Shown here one piece after another: positions 34,643-46,431 of a stretch of DNA of 64,000 nucleotides. The notes beneath the pieces are model-generated. The model did no database searches. It saw only the letters and a list, made by a program, of their open reading frames with translations, and was not told the DNA's origin. The DNA is from Symbiotaphrina buchneri (taxonomy: Eukaryota > Ascomycota > Symbiotaphrinales > Symbiotaphrinaceae), in contig BCIG01000002.1 in NCBI GenBank assembly GCA_001599915.1, forward strand, positions 558,001-622,000, written 5' to 3'. Made by a program: the position numbers and the translations under genes. Every line of letters starts with the position of its first letter. Within the stretch, counting starts at the first letter, position 1.

Positions 34643-35494
34643 CTTCGCCCGCTTGGACACCGCCGTTCTTCGAATAATTCGTCATTTTAGCGCGGCGTCC
34701 ATGGTGTCAACAAGTGTCTCTAGAGATCATGACTTGGCGTGGGATGCAAGTCTGGTTTTAGCATGATCGAGATATGAGGTGCTCACGAGCGTTTTATTTC
34801 ACTTGCATTTCATTCGAGGCAATCTTCGGGTTATGGGGGTAAGGCGTGTTTGCCATTGCTTTCAAATACGGCCATGCCTGGGGTAGCTTTTGGCTAGGTT
34901 GCAAAATCAGATTCCTGTCATCATAAGAATCCAGGATCTCTAGTGGGCAGAGGGTGGTTGATTGCTATCTCGCATTCGGGACTCAGATGTCTTGTCAGAT
35001 TAGGGGAGCATAAGCCACCTTAAGGAGCAGCAGGACTACAAGATTAATTGTCGCTGTTGATCACCAGCATGCACATGAAAACATGAAAGGCACATGTCGT
35101 CTCAGTGGATCTGGGCTGATTGACTGGTCACTGTTATCAGCCTCAGCCTTGTGCAGATTAGACCCGTGACAGCACCGCAGCACCTACATCCTTCATCCTG
35201 ATTCGCTAGAACCAATAAACGCGCAGCTGTACGAAGTACCTCAACCAGCGCGCCGTTCCCTGTCAACACTTGAACACCAGCCTTCTCAGCTCGCCAGCTT
35301 CATACCGTCAATGACTGGAGCAATCGAATGGAAGTATGAATCAATGAACGATATGTGAAAGGTGTATTGGGCACTCTTTGCTCACCTCGGTTTCATCTTT
35401 TCTCACCTCACTTTTATCTTTTCCCACCTCCCTTCCGTCTTGTCCACCTCACTTTCGCCTTTCCTTTCAAGTTCCACCACCGTCAACAAGCCTG
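34643..35494. other. Intergenic gap dma1 / DUF4211 gene
   Basis: 850 bases, tandem orientation. CT-rich repeats (CACCTC/TTTTCTC) at 35382-35470 lie just upstream of the next start codon and read as an open frame without an ATG. No gene seen. Confidence 0.5.
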
Positions 35495-36283
35495 ATGTCT
35501 AGGTCAGCCAGGCCGGGTCGCTCCATGCGGCAGACCCGTCTCTCGTTTACCCCCATCCCTTCATCCTCTCCACAGTCGAAGGATTACCCCGACCAGATCA
35601 GGGCTCGCGCAGCGGCTGTGGGTTACGAGCCGTCACCTACTCGCTCTCGCAAACGCAAAGTGGTCGACTTATTGGATGAGGCATCACCAAGTATGGGGAC
35701 ACCAGCGAAGCGCAGGTCGGCATCTACCAAGCTCGACACTAGATTGAAGGCGGCGAGAGATACAGCACCCGAATTACCAAGCCCCCTCCTGTCCTCGGAA
35801 CCTAAGTTCTTTGGCAACCACAAGAAGAGCGGCACCCTTACCCAATCTTCGGACCTAGACCCTGATTCAGACCCTGATTCAGACCCTGATTCAGACCCTG
35901 ATTCAGACCCTGATTCAGACCCTGATTCAGACCCTGATTCAGACACGGATTCAGATGCGGATTCAGACAGCATACAGTTACCCAGCCCGACATCGTCGCC
36001 AGCTCAGCAACGCGCGAAGCGTGCCACTCTTGCTGAGGATGACACCGATAGTGATGTCCCAAGGACGGCGGTACGGCGAGAAAGGCTGTCTACACGTGGT
36101 AGCAAAGTTAGCGCATATGTGGTTGAGTCAGAGGCAGAAGGCCAAGTTGAAGACGATGATATGCCTCTGGCCTCCGCGAAGAGAAGGCTCCCTCAAGGCA
36201 ATACGATCTCGGATCGTGGCAAAAAGAGTACACATCCTGCGACACCTCGGAAGAAAAAGCCTTCAATCGCTGGGGCCGTGAGT

Positions 36284-36317
<34 letters not shown>

Positions 36318-37638
36318 TGGACGAGGACATTGTGTCGAAGCACAGGACAAGGAAGAGGAGACGAGCGCAGGTCATCGAGCCTGCGAGTTCAACTTCTAGT
36401 GAGTTGGAGAATGATGAGTTGAGTCATCTCAAGCAATCCAACGTTTTGCACGACAGGCGAACTCGAGGTACACCAGTTCTATCAGCCAAAAAGAGCGCTA
36501 TACAGAGACAGCTGGACATTCTGAAGCGGCGACGGGCTGGCGAAGCTGTAGAAGACTCAAACGCAGATTCTACGAATATAGAGAGCAAGCCAAAGCGTGG
36601 CATATACGACTCAGGGTCAGATGAGGATGAACTTGACGATATTGAAGAGAGGCAATCCCAAGCGGACCTGAGCATTGTTGAACCGCAGGACCTGGATGAA
36701 TATGAAGAAGATTTTGTGATTGAGGACGATACCCTAGGAGCGCCGGTCGGGCAAGGCTTAGAGGAGATCCCTTTGGAATTCACCAGGCATGCACATAAGA
36801 AGCTCAAAGATCATTTCAAGGACGCGGTTGAGTAAGTCGATCGCATACTATTGCGGCTCTATCCCGGCCCTGTGCGGTCAATGAGGCTAATTACTTTCAG
36901 ATGGATGGTGCACAATAAATTGAATCCATCATTTCCCAGGAACGACCCCATCTATCGGACGGCATTCATGCGTTTAGATGATGAAGTCAAGGGATATTCT
37001 CTGTCCAAATTCACGTCTTCTGCTTGGAAGAGGGATTTTACCGTTGCCCTCCAGGCAAGGCCACTTTTATACGTGGAGGAACTCGGGATGGCATCTATCG
37101 AGCAGAAATGTCAGGCGTGTGGACGTAGCGGCCACCCCTCCAAATTCATAATCCAATTCGATGGGAAGCCCTACCACATCGAAACACTCGAGGAGGTTTC
37201 GGAGGACGAGGAAGATGAAGAGGCACAGGGTTCGGACAAATTATATGACAGTCGTGGCCGAGGGATCCCTCACACCCAAACCAAGTGGGCTGTTGGGCGG
37301 ACATGCAAGGCAAACGCTGAGACCGCTCATGCGCTTGAGCATTGGCGCTACCATCTCAATGAGTGGGTTGTCGACTTTTTGAAGAATGCAGGCCACATGA
37401 GGCCCTTGAAACTTGTTGAGCGTGAAAGCTGGAATGCGAAAAAGAAGAGGGACTATGCGAACAGAGTGGTTGACGATATGGAGGCCGATGGGGAAATCAG
37501 GTCCCTATATCGCGACTTCCGCAACAACCTGGATGCTGCCCGTAATGCAAAGGCGAGTAGAAAGGACTGTTCTGCCTCTGGAAATATGGTAGTTGCTAAC
37601 TTGCTTGATTACAGAACGACCGCTACTCGAGGGCATGA
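35495..37638 (+). CDS. DUF4211-domain nuclear protein
   Basis: Exons 35495-36831, 36901-37552, 37615-37638 (670 aa). The first 440 residues are disordered and charged, with basic patches (RSRKRKVVD, PRKKKPS), a DPDS tandem repeat at 35858-35941, and a DEDEDEDED run. The C-terminal DUF4211 domain starts near LEEIPLEFTRHAHK and continues through WMVHNKLNPSFPRND, a CQACGRSGHPSKF Cys/His element and ALEHWRYHLNEWVVDFL. The family is fungal and uncharacterised; DNA or chromatin association is a guess from composition. Intron 2 begins with GC (AAG then GCGAGT, branch GCTAAC), giving the end NAKNDRYSRA. A GT donor seven bases further on would give a different tail running to about 37784. The start is the first ATG, since the upstream frame begins at TTG. 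Confidence 0.85.
35858..35941 (+). repeat. 12-bp tandem repeat (GACCCTGATTCA) x7
   Basis: Seven perfect copies of a 12-base unit encode DPDS repeats within the DUF4211 gene, followed by two degenerate units (DTDS, DADS). Perfect copies suggest recent expansion and length polymorphism between isolates. Confidence 0.95.
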
Positions 37639-37967
37639 TTTTGCGATTCCGTGAGATTCTGGTATTGGATAATACCATCACGCAGGTCATTTCGCAGTGC
37701 TATTTGAAGCAAGGGGAAGACAGCAACCTGGCTCATGATCGAAGACCAGTCGTTCTTCGGAGTAGCGAATCGTATAGGAGATGATATGTCCAAGCAGACA
37801 AGGCTGGCGCTTGAAAATACTATACATGCTTGCGGAATGCACCCGTGCGCTTGCTGCCAGATAGCAGAGCCGTCCCATTGTAATCAATCCCGTTGAAATC
37901 AACCCAAGCCCCATTTGCAATATGATATCGTACAAGAAGGTTGAAATCACACCAGAGGCCGCTGCAT
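37639..37967. other. Convergent gap DUF4211 gene / TOM22
   Basis: 330 bases between two converging genes. An alternative 3' end of the DUF4211 gene may reach 37784. Nothing else seen. Confidence 0.5.
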
Positions 37968-38561
37968 CTACAGAGCCGGTTTGCCTTGCTGTCCGCCGAG
38001 TTGCTGACTCACTTGGCTCGTAGCTCCGGGAGTAAGCAGCTGGAGAGGACAGCCTTAGATCATGGCACATGGGTAGAAGAGATTGCAAAGGAACCAAACT
38101 GACCTCGTTCGCGCTCTGCTGCATCCTCATCTCCTTCTCCATCTCCACCATCTGCTGCTCCTCAGAGAAGGCCAAAGCCCAGGGCACGCCGAGCAGGAGG
38201 GCACTCGTGGCGATGACCCAAAGTGACTTTCCGGAAAAGAGCACTCCAGACTTGACCCAACTGGTTGCCGATGAAACGGTGGAGCTGAGGGCAGCACGCT
38301 GCCGTGGAGGAACCATGTCTTTGAGAGCGGCCAGACGCTCGGACAGGGTTTCGCCGGCTTCGATCTCGGAGTCTGTTGAGATTTCCGATTCTAGGACGTC
38401 GAAACTCGGATCAGTAACAGCTCTGGCCATATCGCCGGCAAACGTTGTTTCACCCCGGGATGCATACCAGTATCAGTGTAGTCATCGTCTTCCTCCTCGA
38501 GCCTCGGGCCGGCCTGCTCCTCCGCAAAGTGGGCGTCTTCGACCTCTTCGAGCTTCACCAT
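37968..38561 (-). CDS. TOM22: Mitochondrial import receptor subunit Tom22
   Basis: Exons 38468-38561, 38104-38390, 37968-38039 (150 aa). The acidic cytosolic domain starts MVKLEEVEDAHFAEEQ and includes EEEDDDYTDTESEISTDSE, the classical acid bristle for presequences. LSERLAALKDMVPP leads into the single transmembrane helix GKSLWVIATSALLLGVPWALA with its conserved Pro, then SEEQQMVEMEKEMRMQQ in the intermembrane space. The last exon gives LLTPGATSQ and a Gln/Gly-rich tail ending KPAL. Tom22 is the central receptor and assembly scaffold of the TOM complex. Intron 2 was placed so that ANE joins LLTPG; the unspliced frame would run on for about 100 unrelated residues. Confidence 0.95.
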
Positions 38562-41149
38562 CGTGGCAGCAGCGAGCAGAAATCAAGTTGAGAAAGGGCG
38601 ATAAAGGGGCAACGGGGTTGAAATGGTTCGTGGATGTCTGCTGCGATTCTACTCGAGGCCTCGTAGTTGGATGCTACCTGCATCCGAAGCCCAACTTTTT
38701 GCGAGCTCGGCAGAGCCGCGGCAGCATGGGCTTAGCCTGAACAAGCAGCATAAGCGAGTTGCCGGCGAAGACAGAAAAGGAGCCACGTGACTCTTCAGTG
38801 TCGAACGTCCAGACAGCAATGTTTTAATTTTCCCCTTCCATGTTCTGGATGTGCATCATGATCAAGGTGATGCCTTACTCGTAGGGCGTGCAAGATGGCT
38901 CGAAGCTAATCAAAATCGTGGAAGTATCTTTTTTTGGGCGCGCAGTAATTGATCGCCAAGGGAATATGTTACCAATGGACAGTATTCAACCTCAGTTTGT
39001 GCAGGCCTCTCCTGACCTGCATCTATAATTTCTGCAGGTACGTGGAAGGGAGTCCAGGGGGTTATTTATTATGATATGCCAACAGCTTTACCTGAAATGC
39101 TTTGTTGTGTTGTGAAGACAAAAAGGTCACACGCCGGCAAAGCCATAAAGAGCTCTGACTTCCGCCTTCTGCTCCAAAGCTACCTTAATAAAACATCACC
39201 AGTCGACGTCTGTAGGGGATTTAATCCGTCGATGAAGCAAGCCTTGGGCATTCTGCTGCTACGACATATCGTAGCATGTAGGAGAATTGATAATCGAGAT
39301 GCGTCTACGTCATAATAATTCCGGTGCCCTTCTGCGAATCCTCCTCTGGTGGCCCAAGAATGGCATTTTGTGGAGGATCTTGCCATAAGGGGGAGATCGA
39401 CGCACTAAATAGGGGTCTCCCGATCTGGGCTGGCCTTGGCTGGGGTACTGGGCTTGCCAATTTCGCCACTGCCGCTGTCGCAGGTAGCTGTACTTGTACT
39501 ACTAAATATCAACCCACTTTGGCTTCCCCTTCGGCAATGAAACCAAACTTGAAGCGTTACGAATAGGACACACTGACACAGGAGGCCGTGACATCAATGG
39601 ACCACAGTCCACGTGATGGAGCACGCGTACTCCTACAACTAGAGGATTTTGTTGATCGCACTCAAGGTCGCATATCGGTTGCTTGACACAATAATAATCA
39701 TACCTGGTTCTCTGATCAAGCGTTTTGTCCCGCACGTACTTGCGGACTTTGTAGGTACGAATGAGCTAATGTAAGGTAGATACCTTACTGTTTGAGAGCG
39801 TTCATCTAATTGGCATATTACCTCTTAGGGACCACCGTTCGGATTCACAGCAATTGGTTCTGTTCAGCTAAGATACGGTAGCCCCCTGAACACCTTGTTT
39901 AATACCCGAATAACGCACAGCGAAGAGCAACAAGAAATACAGGTAGCGATAGTAAACCGCATGTCAGGTACGCGAGCACCAAGGTAAAGGCAAAGGTAGA
40001 GGTACAAGAAGGATGTACCTGCAGCGCATGTCCGAATCGAGATGTCGCTACGCTAGTGGCCGCCAAACCAAAAACAGAATGCAATGACGTGCGTCTTCTG
40101 GGGAAATTTGTTGTTGGATGTCATCGATGGATGGTGCTTCCACGTTTACCATACCTTAAGGTACCTTCCAAGTCCACCAGCCACCACCACCACCACCACC
40201 GCCGGGGAGTTTTCAACATCCCGCCAAGTCCCATTATTCACCTTCAATATAACACCTAGGTAGTAAGTAATACATAGCTTGGTCTGTGGACTAGAATGGA
40301 ATGAAGCTGCATGCAAAACATCTGGAATGTGCAGATACAAGTACGGAGATTCGTGCTACACGTGTTGTGCGACGTACTCTGAGAGCTCTCTTAGCTATGG
40401 GGAGCTCAGTTTTCTCTCTTCTTTCAAGGCAGGTACAGAGCCAGGCCTTCAGCAAGCAGCCAGAAAAGAGGTACCTGATGTTCTGGTGGTAAGAGGGCTA
40501 GTCTCAGGTCGGCCGTGGTGTGCCAGGGTCGATGACAAGTTACAACGGGGTGACATCATGTTGGCTCGAGGAATCATTCCTACTGGCTGTTAGGCTTCCC
40601 AGTTGCGTAGATGGGCCAATGGCTTTGCCTATTTGAGGCTGCCTCTAACAGACTCGAGGAAAGTTTGGCATCTTAGGCTGGACCAACGAACGCACCTGTG
40701 CGACCGCTGCCCGGTTTTTGGTAGGCTCTCTTGTAAGGAGACCGACTACGAGAACACCCTGTACTCAACAGCATGGCTGGTCGTTGCTGGGAAGGAAAAG
40801 CCATTACCTCACTGTCCCTGCTCCGCGCCTGCCCTCCTCTATATTAACTGACGCTTGCCCAACCTCCCCTTGCGCTTTCCTTCCCTGAAACAAAAACCTC
40901 CCAACCAAAACTCGTCACCCACTACAACCCATACCTAACCGCAATTCACTCTCCTTACGCGAGACTGCAACACTTACACTTCACACACCTACGACTCTAC
41001 TCTCCCAGCACTGTCTGATAGATACCCTGAGCACATCGCAGGGCGCTCCGTCTCATCTCCTTACGGTCCTTGTATTAGATACCCCCTGGTGATACCCATT
41101 TGCTCGTTTGAAGCGCATCAACCTCGTTGATTCAGACCGGACAACAACC
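38562..41149. other. Long divergent gap TOM22 / HAM1-like gene
   Basis: 2.6 kb, the largest gap in the window. It contains TACCTTA motifs (39751-39790, 40151-40167), a CCA microsatellite at 40175-40200 and a C/A-rich, T-poor stretch at 40850-41000 that is probably the 5' UTR of the next gene. Open frames here are short and without family features. Confidence 0.5.
40175..40200. repeat. CCA trinucleotide microsatellite
   Basis: About seven consecutive CAC/CCA units, interrupted once at the left, inside the TOM22/HAM1-like intergenic gap. Confidence 0.85.
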
Positions 41150-44100
41150 ATGGCTTCGGTCAACCGCCCTACCATCCCCAAGCAGAGGGATGCCGACATC
41201 AACACCAAGCTGCAGTTGTACGGCATCGTCCAAGGTACGTCCCTCACCTTCGACTCACCCCTTGCCTGTTTGTTCTGCTGCGTGTCGTACATTCAAGCGG
41301 TACTGACGCGACGTTCCTAGCCTTCTCCAATGGAAAAGTGCCCTCGGTAAGTAGGAAGACATCGCCGCCGCCGGCTTTTCAACACCCTGAAGCAGCTTCT
41401 AACAATTCTTGCAGAACCACCAAATGGATGTCGCTCTGAACACCGCTCTCTCATCGCGCGCTCTTTCGAACCCGTCGAAGAAGCTGTCGCAAGAGGGACA
41501 ACAGCTCGTAGCAGACCTGCGTGACGTCATCGAACAGGCCAAATACCTCCTTCTCACCAAGAATGAGGGTAACCTCCTACAAGACTTCATCTGGGAGTCG
41601 CAACAAATTGGAGGCGGCAGCGCCGGGACACCCAACGCGCCCGTCGACAAAGACACCGCCAAGCAACATGGGAATCAGGCGCTGGATGGATTGAGGACTT
41701 TAGGGACACTCATCCTGTCTAACGGCCAATTCCGGAAGCTTCGTATGTAACCACCACTGCCCGACTGGAGGTCGACGCTAACACCATCGCAGTCAATGAC
41801 GCTCAAATCCTCCTACGCGACATTGCTGGCGACGCTGCCCAAAAGGCTGCCAACAAGGTCAACCCGGGTGAGGACGAGCTGAACCAAATCGATGAGCCTG
41901 CGGAAGAGAACCAGTGGCATGATGTTCCCGCGGCGTCTGACTTGAAGAGCAAGGCCAAGAACAAGTACAATGAGCAGAAGCCTCTCGACAAGGACGATCT
42001 CAAGGATGTTGCCGGCGACGCGACCCAGACAGCACACCCATCCGGCGCTCGGGATCCATCTGATGCCGCTGACCTTGCTGCCAAAGATCGAGCTCGAGGA
42101 GATGGCAACGCCGGCGTGGACGCTTCTTCGGGGGCTCAGGCTGGCATCAACAAGCTCCGCCAGAAGGTTGATCAGAACACTGATGATGACACCAAGAATA
42201 AGACAAAGGAGAAGAAGAATGAATATCAGGATCGGACCAAGGGTTATCTCAAGAACAAGATTCCCGATGAGCGCCGCGACCAGGCGATCTACCGTCTCAA
42301 GAAGATGGTCGTAGAGATCCAAGGTCATGAAGATTGTGAGTTCTTGTGATGAAGCTCATGTATGCATCTGCTGACTAGTTCAAGATTATCAAGCTATTGA
42401 CACGCTCCTGTCCTTGGCCGAACAATACAAGGGTCATACTAAGAACGTCACCGGTCAAACTGTCGGCTCCGCAAAGGGGGCTCACGAAGACCCTCACCTG
42501 ACCCGTGCTGAGGCCGATCTCAAGGTAAGAGCGCCATTTGATAAGTGCGGATGAGGGAGTTCGTCATACTAAAAGCAACAGACATTGATCGAGCGCTTCG
42601 CGAACAGCACGTCGTTGGATGATGCCTTCGATGCTCTCAACGACCTGTACAGCGACGCTGACAGAGACCCTGAACTCAAAGGTTGGTTTGGCGACATTGA
42701 CAGATATGTCCGTAGATGCTTGAAAGAGCAAGGCTACATCCTGACCGACGAGGCTACCGACCAATGGAACCGCCTGTATGATCATGGCCACTTCCTTCTC
42801 CGGGACCGCTATCGCGATCACACTGACCGGCTTGTGGATGAGTTGAAGTTCGTCGCCGATCAATTCGATGCCGACCCTCAGAACACTCGGTTCTCGAACT
42901 CGCTGCAGAAGCTGTTCAATGACCTAGGTACTGATGAGAACGGAAAAACCACCTTCAAGCCGCACCTCTTGAAGGATCTTTCTGATGTTATCCTGCCGGG
43001 CTTCTTTGAGAACGTCCGATATGTACCAATCCCGCGGATTGAATACAGCGATCCCATGATGGATGCCATTGTCGAGAACCTTGTCATCGAGAGCGATAAC
43101 CTCATGCCCAATGTCTTCGAATTTGCAAGCGACAATTACTTCAGATGGGGCCGCAAGCAGATTGCCAACCGCAACAAGAACAGTGTGATGGTATCAGTCT
43201 CTGGTGTCCAGATGGACTTGAAAGACGTTAGCTACTATGTCAAGAAGAAGCAGGGCTTCCCTTCTGTATCTGATAAGGGTGTCATGGATATCTTCCTAGG
43301 TGGCACTGGTCTGAGCTTCAAGATCAAGCTGTCGACGGCGGACAAGACGGACAAGCAGTACTTCTTCAAGGTTGATACTGTGGATGTCGACCTCAAGCAT
43401 CTTAACATCAAGCTGAAGCAGTCCAAGCACAAGCTTCTCTTCAACTTGTTCAAGCCATTGTTGTTCAAGGTGTTGAAACCCGTCATCACCAAGGTCTTGG
43501 AGAAGCAGATTCGTGACTCGGTGCACCAGCTTGATGGCATGTGCTACCAGGTCTACAAGGAAGCCGAGCACGCAAAGAACGAGGCGAAGAACAACCCTGA
43601 CCAGGTGCAAAACATTTATCAACGCTACTACAACGCTGCCCAGCAGAAGGCTCTTAAGGGCAAGAAGAAGTCTGAACAGGTGGCCGCCGACAAGAAGGTC
43701 AACGTGGCAGTCACCAAGCAGGATTCCATGTTCAAGAACATCTCCCTCCCTGGTGGCATTTCCACCAAAGCTACGGAGTACAAGGAGTTGGCTGCTAAGG
43801 GCGAGAAGTGGGAGTCGCCTATTTTCAGCATTGGCTCGGCCAGTCCGACCTCCAACATCCCGAAGCCTGCTCCTGTCAGCCGCAAACCCCACAATACCCG
43901 CTCCGCTGGTATCAGAGGGCCCCAGAACCTCGAGGGCACGGGTTCGAGCAGAGCCCAACAGAGTGGTGGGCAACAAAGTGGCGGATATGGCAGCTCCGGT
44001 AGTGGTGCTGGCTATGGCTCTTCGACAACTGGCTATAGCAATGGCAGCGCTGAGAACCCTAATCTTGGCGGGGGCCATGCTCGTTACGGCTCAACCAACG

Positions 44101-44297
44101 GTAGTGCGAAGTATGGCCAGACCAACGGATCTGCGTCGTTCGGCAACCAGGTCAACCAAGCTTTCGAGAAGACAGGGACTCAGGATCTCTCCCTTGGGAA
44201 CGGTGGTGCAACCGGCGCAAGCAACGGTACTGCCAAGCCAACCAGCGGGCACACCTTGCTTGGTGCTCACAACCCCGTCCTGAGCGGCAGCGCTTAA
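41150..44297 (+). CDS. HAM1-like (hyphal anastomosis-1 type) protein
   Basis: Exons 41150-41234, 41321-41346, 41415-41742, 41793-42335, 42385-42524, 42582-44297 (945 aa). Begins MASVNRPTIPKQRDADINTKL. The N-terminal HAM1-type region includes LSQEGQQLVADLRDVIEQAK and FIWESQQIGG, followed by an acidic Lys/Asp-rich linker, then LIERFANSTSLDDAFDAL and the C-terminal domain with PIPRIEYSDPMMDAIVENL, VSVSGVQMDLKDVSYYVKKK and DKGVMDIFLGGTGLSFKIKL. The alternating beta pattern of that last part resembles lipid-binding TULIP/BPI folds, which is inference. The last 130 residues are Gly/Ser/Tyr/Asn-rich and disordered. These proteins are fungal; a link to hyphal fusion is suggested by the family name only. 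Exon 2 codes for only 8 full codons. All six exons join in frame. Confidence 0.9.
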
Positions 44298-44735
44298 GCA
44301 CACTTATGAAGCTGTCTCGTCTTCTCTCTTCCGGTCTTGTCCTGCGCTATGGGACAGGGGCTCTGTGTTGTTAGTCTTGGTTTTGATTGATCATGATACC
44401 ACTACTGCGTACACCATACATTCCGTGGCTTGGACTTAATAATCGAGGTTGCTTGGGGGAGGAGCCGGCCACGAGACGAATTCCTTTCCTGTTGCGTGCG
44501 TTCTTTCAGTCTGTTTTATTGCATTTCGAACTACGATTGCAGGCACGATGATCAAAAGACCGGCGGTACATGCTTGACGTTGGGACAGATCGTGGCCCTC
44601 TTTAACCAAAAGCAATAAGAAATAAACATCAATTTTCATTGACCTTAATAATCCCTGCTGTAGACTATGTCGAAAATTTGCACACAAATGGTCGGCTACA
44701 TCTTTGGCGCACCTCCCGCGGTGGCCAGGCGTAGA
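44298..44735. other. Convergent gap HAM1-like gene / MDM10
   Basis: 440 bases between two 3' ends. No coding or motif signal. Confidence 0.5.
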
Positions 44736-46109
44736 TCACGATGAATATTGCAATTCTACGCCCAAAGAGCGGAAAGGCTGATCGCGCCTGCGGAGGTCGA
44801 AACTCGCGCCGAGGGTGAACAGTAGTTCCTTGATCCGCCCTTCCCATAGGACCTTTACTTTGTAGTCCTGGTCTATCTTACCCTTCAGGACGCCTGCTAC
44901 ATCATCCTCGCTGCTCTCCTCTTGCCCTTCCGTATGATCCCATTCCGGTCTCAGCTTGGCGTTGGCGTAAACCCACTCTAGATTAGGGTCCCGCTCAGCT
45001 CTCCTGCGGCGCCAGAGCTCGAAGCCGAGACGCAAGTCGGATTCATAGGAATACACGTTAAACCCGAACTGCGAGCACAAGGCGAGCGAAGGCCCAGCTT
45101 TGACCGAGTAGGTGGACTCCAGATTGCCCATGAGCGGATTCAACGTCAGCGTCATGGTATACGGGAACCCGGGGTGTTGTGGCAACGTGGTGAAGCGGAG
45201 CCCGGTGGATAACCCGCCACTCTTGTTGAGCGCACCGTAGTAGACCTCGGCACCCACGGAAAAGCGACCATGGTAGCCTTCGGACGCGTGCCCGTCGGGG
45301 GGCAAGGCTGCATCAGAGCTAGGCAATGCAGCAGGATCGATCGCGGGGGCCGTTGCTGCTTTGCGGGGATCAGGCCCAAAGTTATAGAGTCCCCGAAAGC
45401 CAAAGAGGGCCGAGTCGGTGCTGTAGAGGAACTCGGTGTTGTACTTGCCGACGTCTCGCTGCAGCAGAGCAAGGATCGTGCCGCCGTTCTTCAAGCGCGA
45501 GTCAGACACGCAGGAGATCCGAAGCTGCGTCGTCGGTGTGAGGCGACGGACATAGAGCGCTTCCAGGAAGGACCGTGGCAGATACATGCGACCATATAAT
45601 AGCGTCTCTGTATGTATTGAGCATCAGTGAATGTGACCTGTGCGAAAAGTTAAGGGACCTCGTGATACCTCGGCGATCTACTCGCTTTCCCCGGTGCCAA
45701 ATCTCCCACCACCAGGGCTCATCCGGAGGTTGAAGGTCCCGCAACTGTCGGTAACCCTGAATGACATGGTGAAGATCCAATGACCGACTCTTCGAAGGGC
45801 AAGTCAGAGGCAGGGAGGAGTAGAGGTAAGAGACGGAGCCATCGACGACTCCAACGCTACCCAGGGTGTAAGATGTCGCCAGATTGGCGGAAGAAAGGGA
45901 GGAGACATTCAGGCGTAGGCCACGCGGAGTCGAAAAGTCGAGGAGCGCTAGAAGGCTGGTCAGTACGCCATCGTATCTATGACAGAGGGACGAGCGCAGG
46001 CTGGCGACGTGCCTTGAGCAGTGGCTGTCAGGGAGGAGTAGCTGTTGTCGACATCCCAACGGGTCTCACGATAAAAGGCATGCTGGACATAGTCCATAAA
46101 CCCCAGCAT
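44736..46109 (-). CDS. MDM10: Mitochondrial outer membrane protein Mdm10
   Basis: Exons 46013-46109, 45669-45947, 44736-45607 (415 aa). Mdm10 is a beta-barrel that serves in ERMES (ER-mitochondria lipid transfer) and in the SAM complex, where it helps assemble Tom22 into TOM. Family segments: [104 protein letters not shown] and [10 protein letters not shown] near the end. Intron 1 begins with GC (CAAG then GCACGT, branch TACTGACC); no GT in reach keeps the frame, so GC-AG is required. Intron 2 is ordinary and rejoins DRRE to [10 protein letters not shown]. The C-terminus GVELQYSS is typical. Confidence 0.94.
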
Positions 46110-46431
46110 GTCTGATGATTCGGCACCGCAGGCATCGTTGGCTTCAAGTCAAGCCAGCTACCGAAGCCGCACAGCGGTCAGCCTATGCATTCTTGTCGAG
46201 TTCTCCTGAGTCCTCGAGAGTGGATGCTGTCTGATGGGTGTGACACGGCTTTGGAGGTTAGATGTGGCTTGAAGGAATGGCGCTAAGATAAGATAGCCTC
46301 AAGTCGGAATTTTTAGATTTCCAAAATTCGTCCAACTTTATCAAATCCCGTTCCCCTCCCCATCCTCGACAACCCTTCCTTTCTGTTCCTCCTCGCATCA
46401 AAACCGGTCTTCCTGCTCCTCTACCGCCAAA
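46110..46431. other. Divergent promoter region MDM10 / MRT4
   Basis: 320 bases shared by the two starts. No motif cluster is recognised. Confidence 0.5.

Noticed and set aside
35858-35941. CRISPR-like regular repeat
   Set aside because: Units abut without spacers and encode DPDS in frame; a coding minisatellite.
40175-40200. His-rich peptide or binding tract
   Set aside because: A simple CCA microsatellite in non-coding DNA.
43296-44078. Open frame of 260 codons on the minus strand
   Set aside because: It is antisense to the last HAM1-like exon, lacks any family feature and mirrors the codon bias of the real gene.
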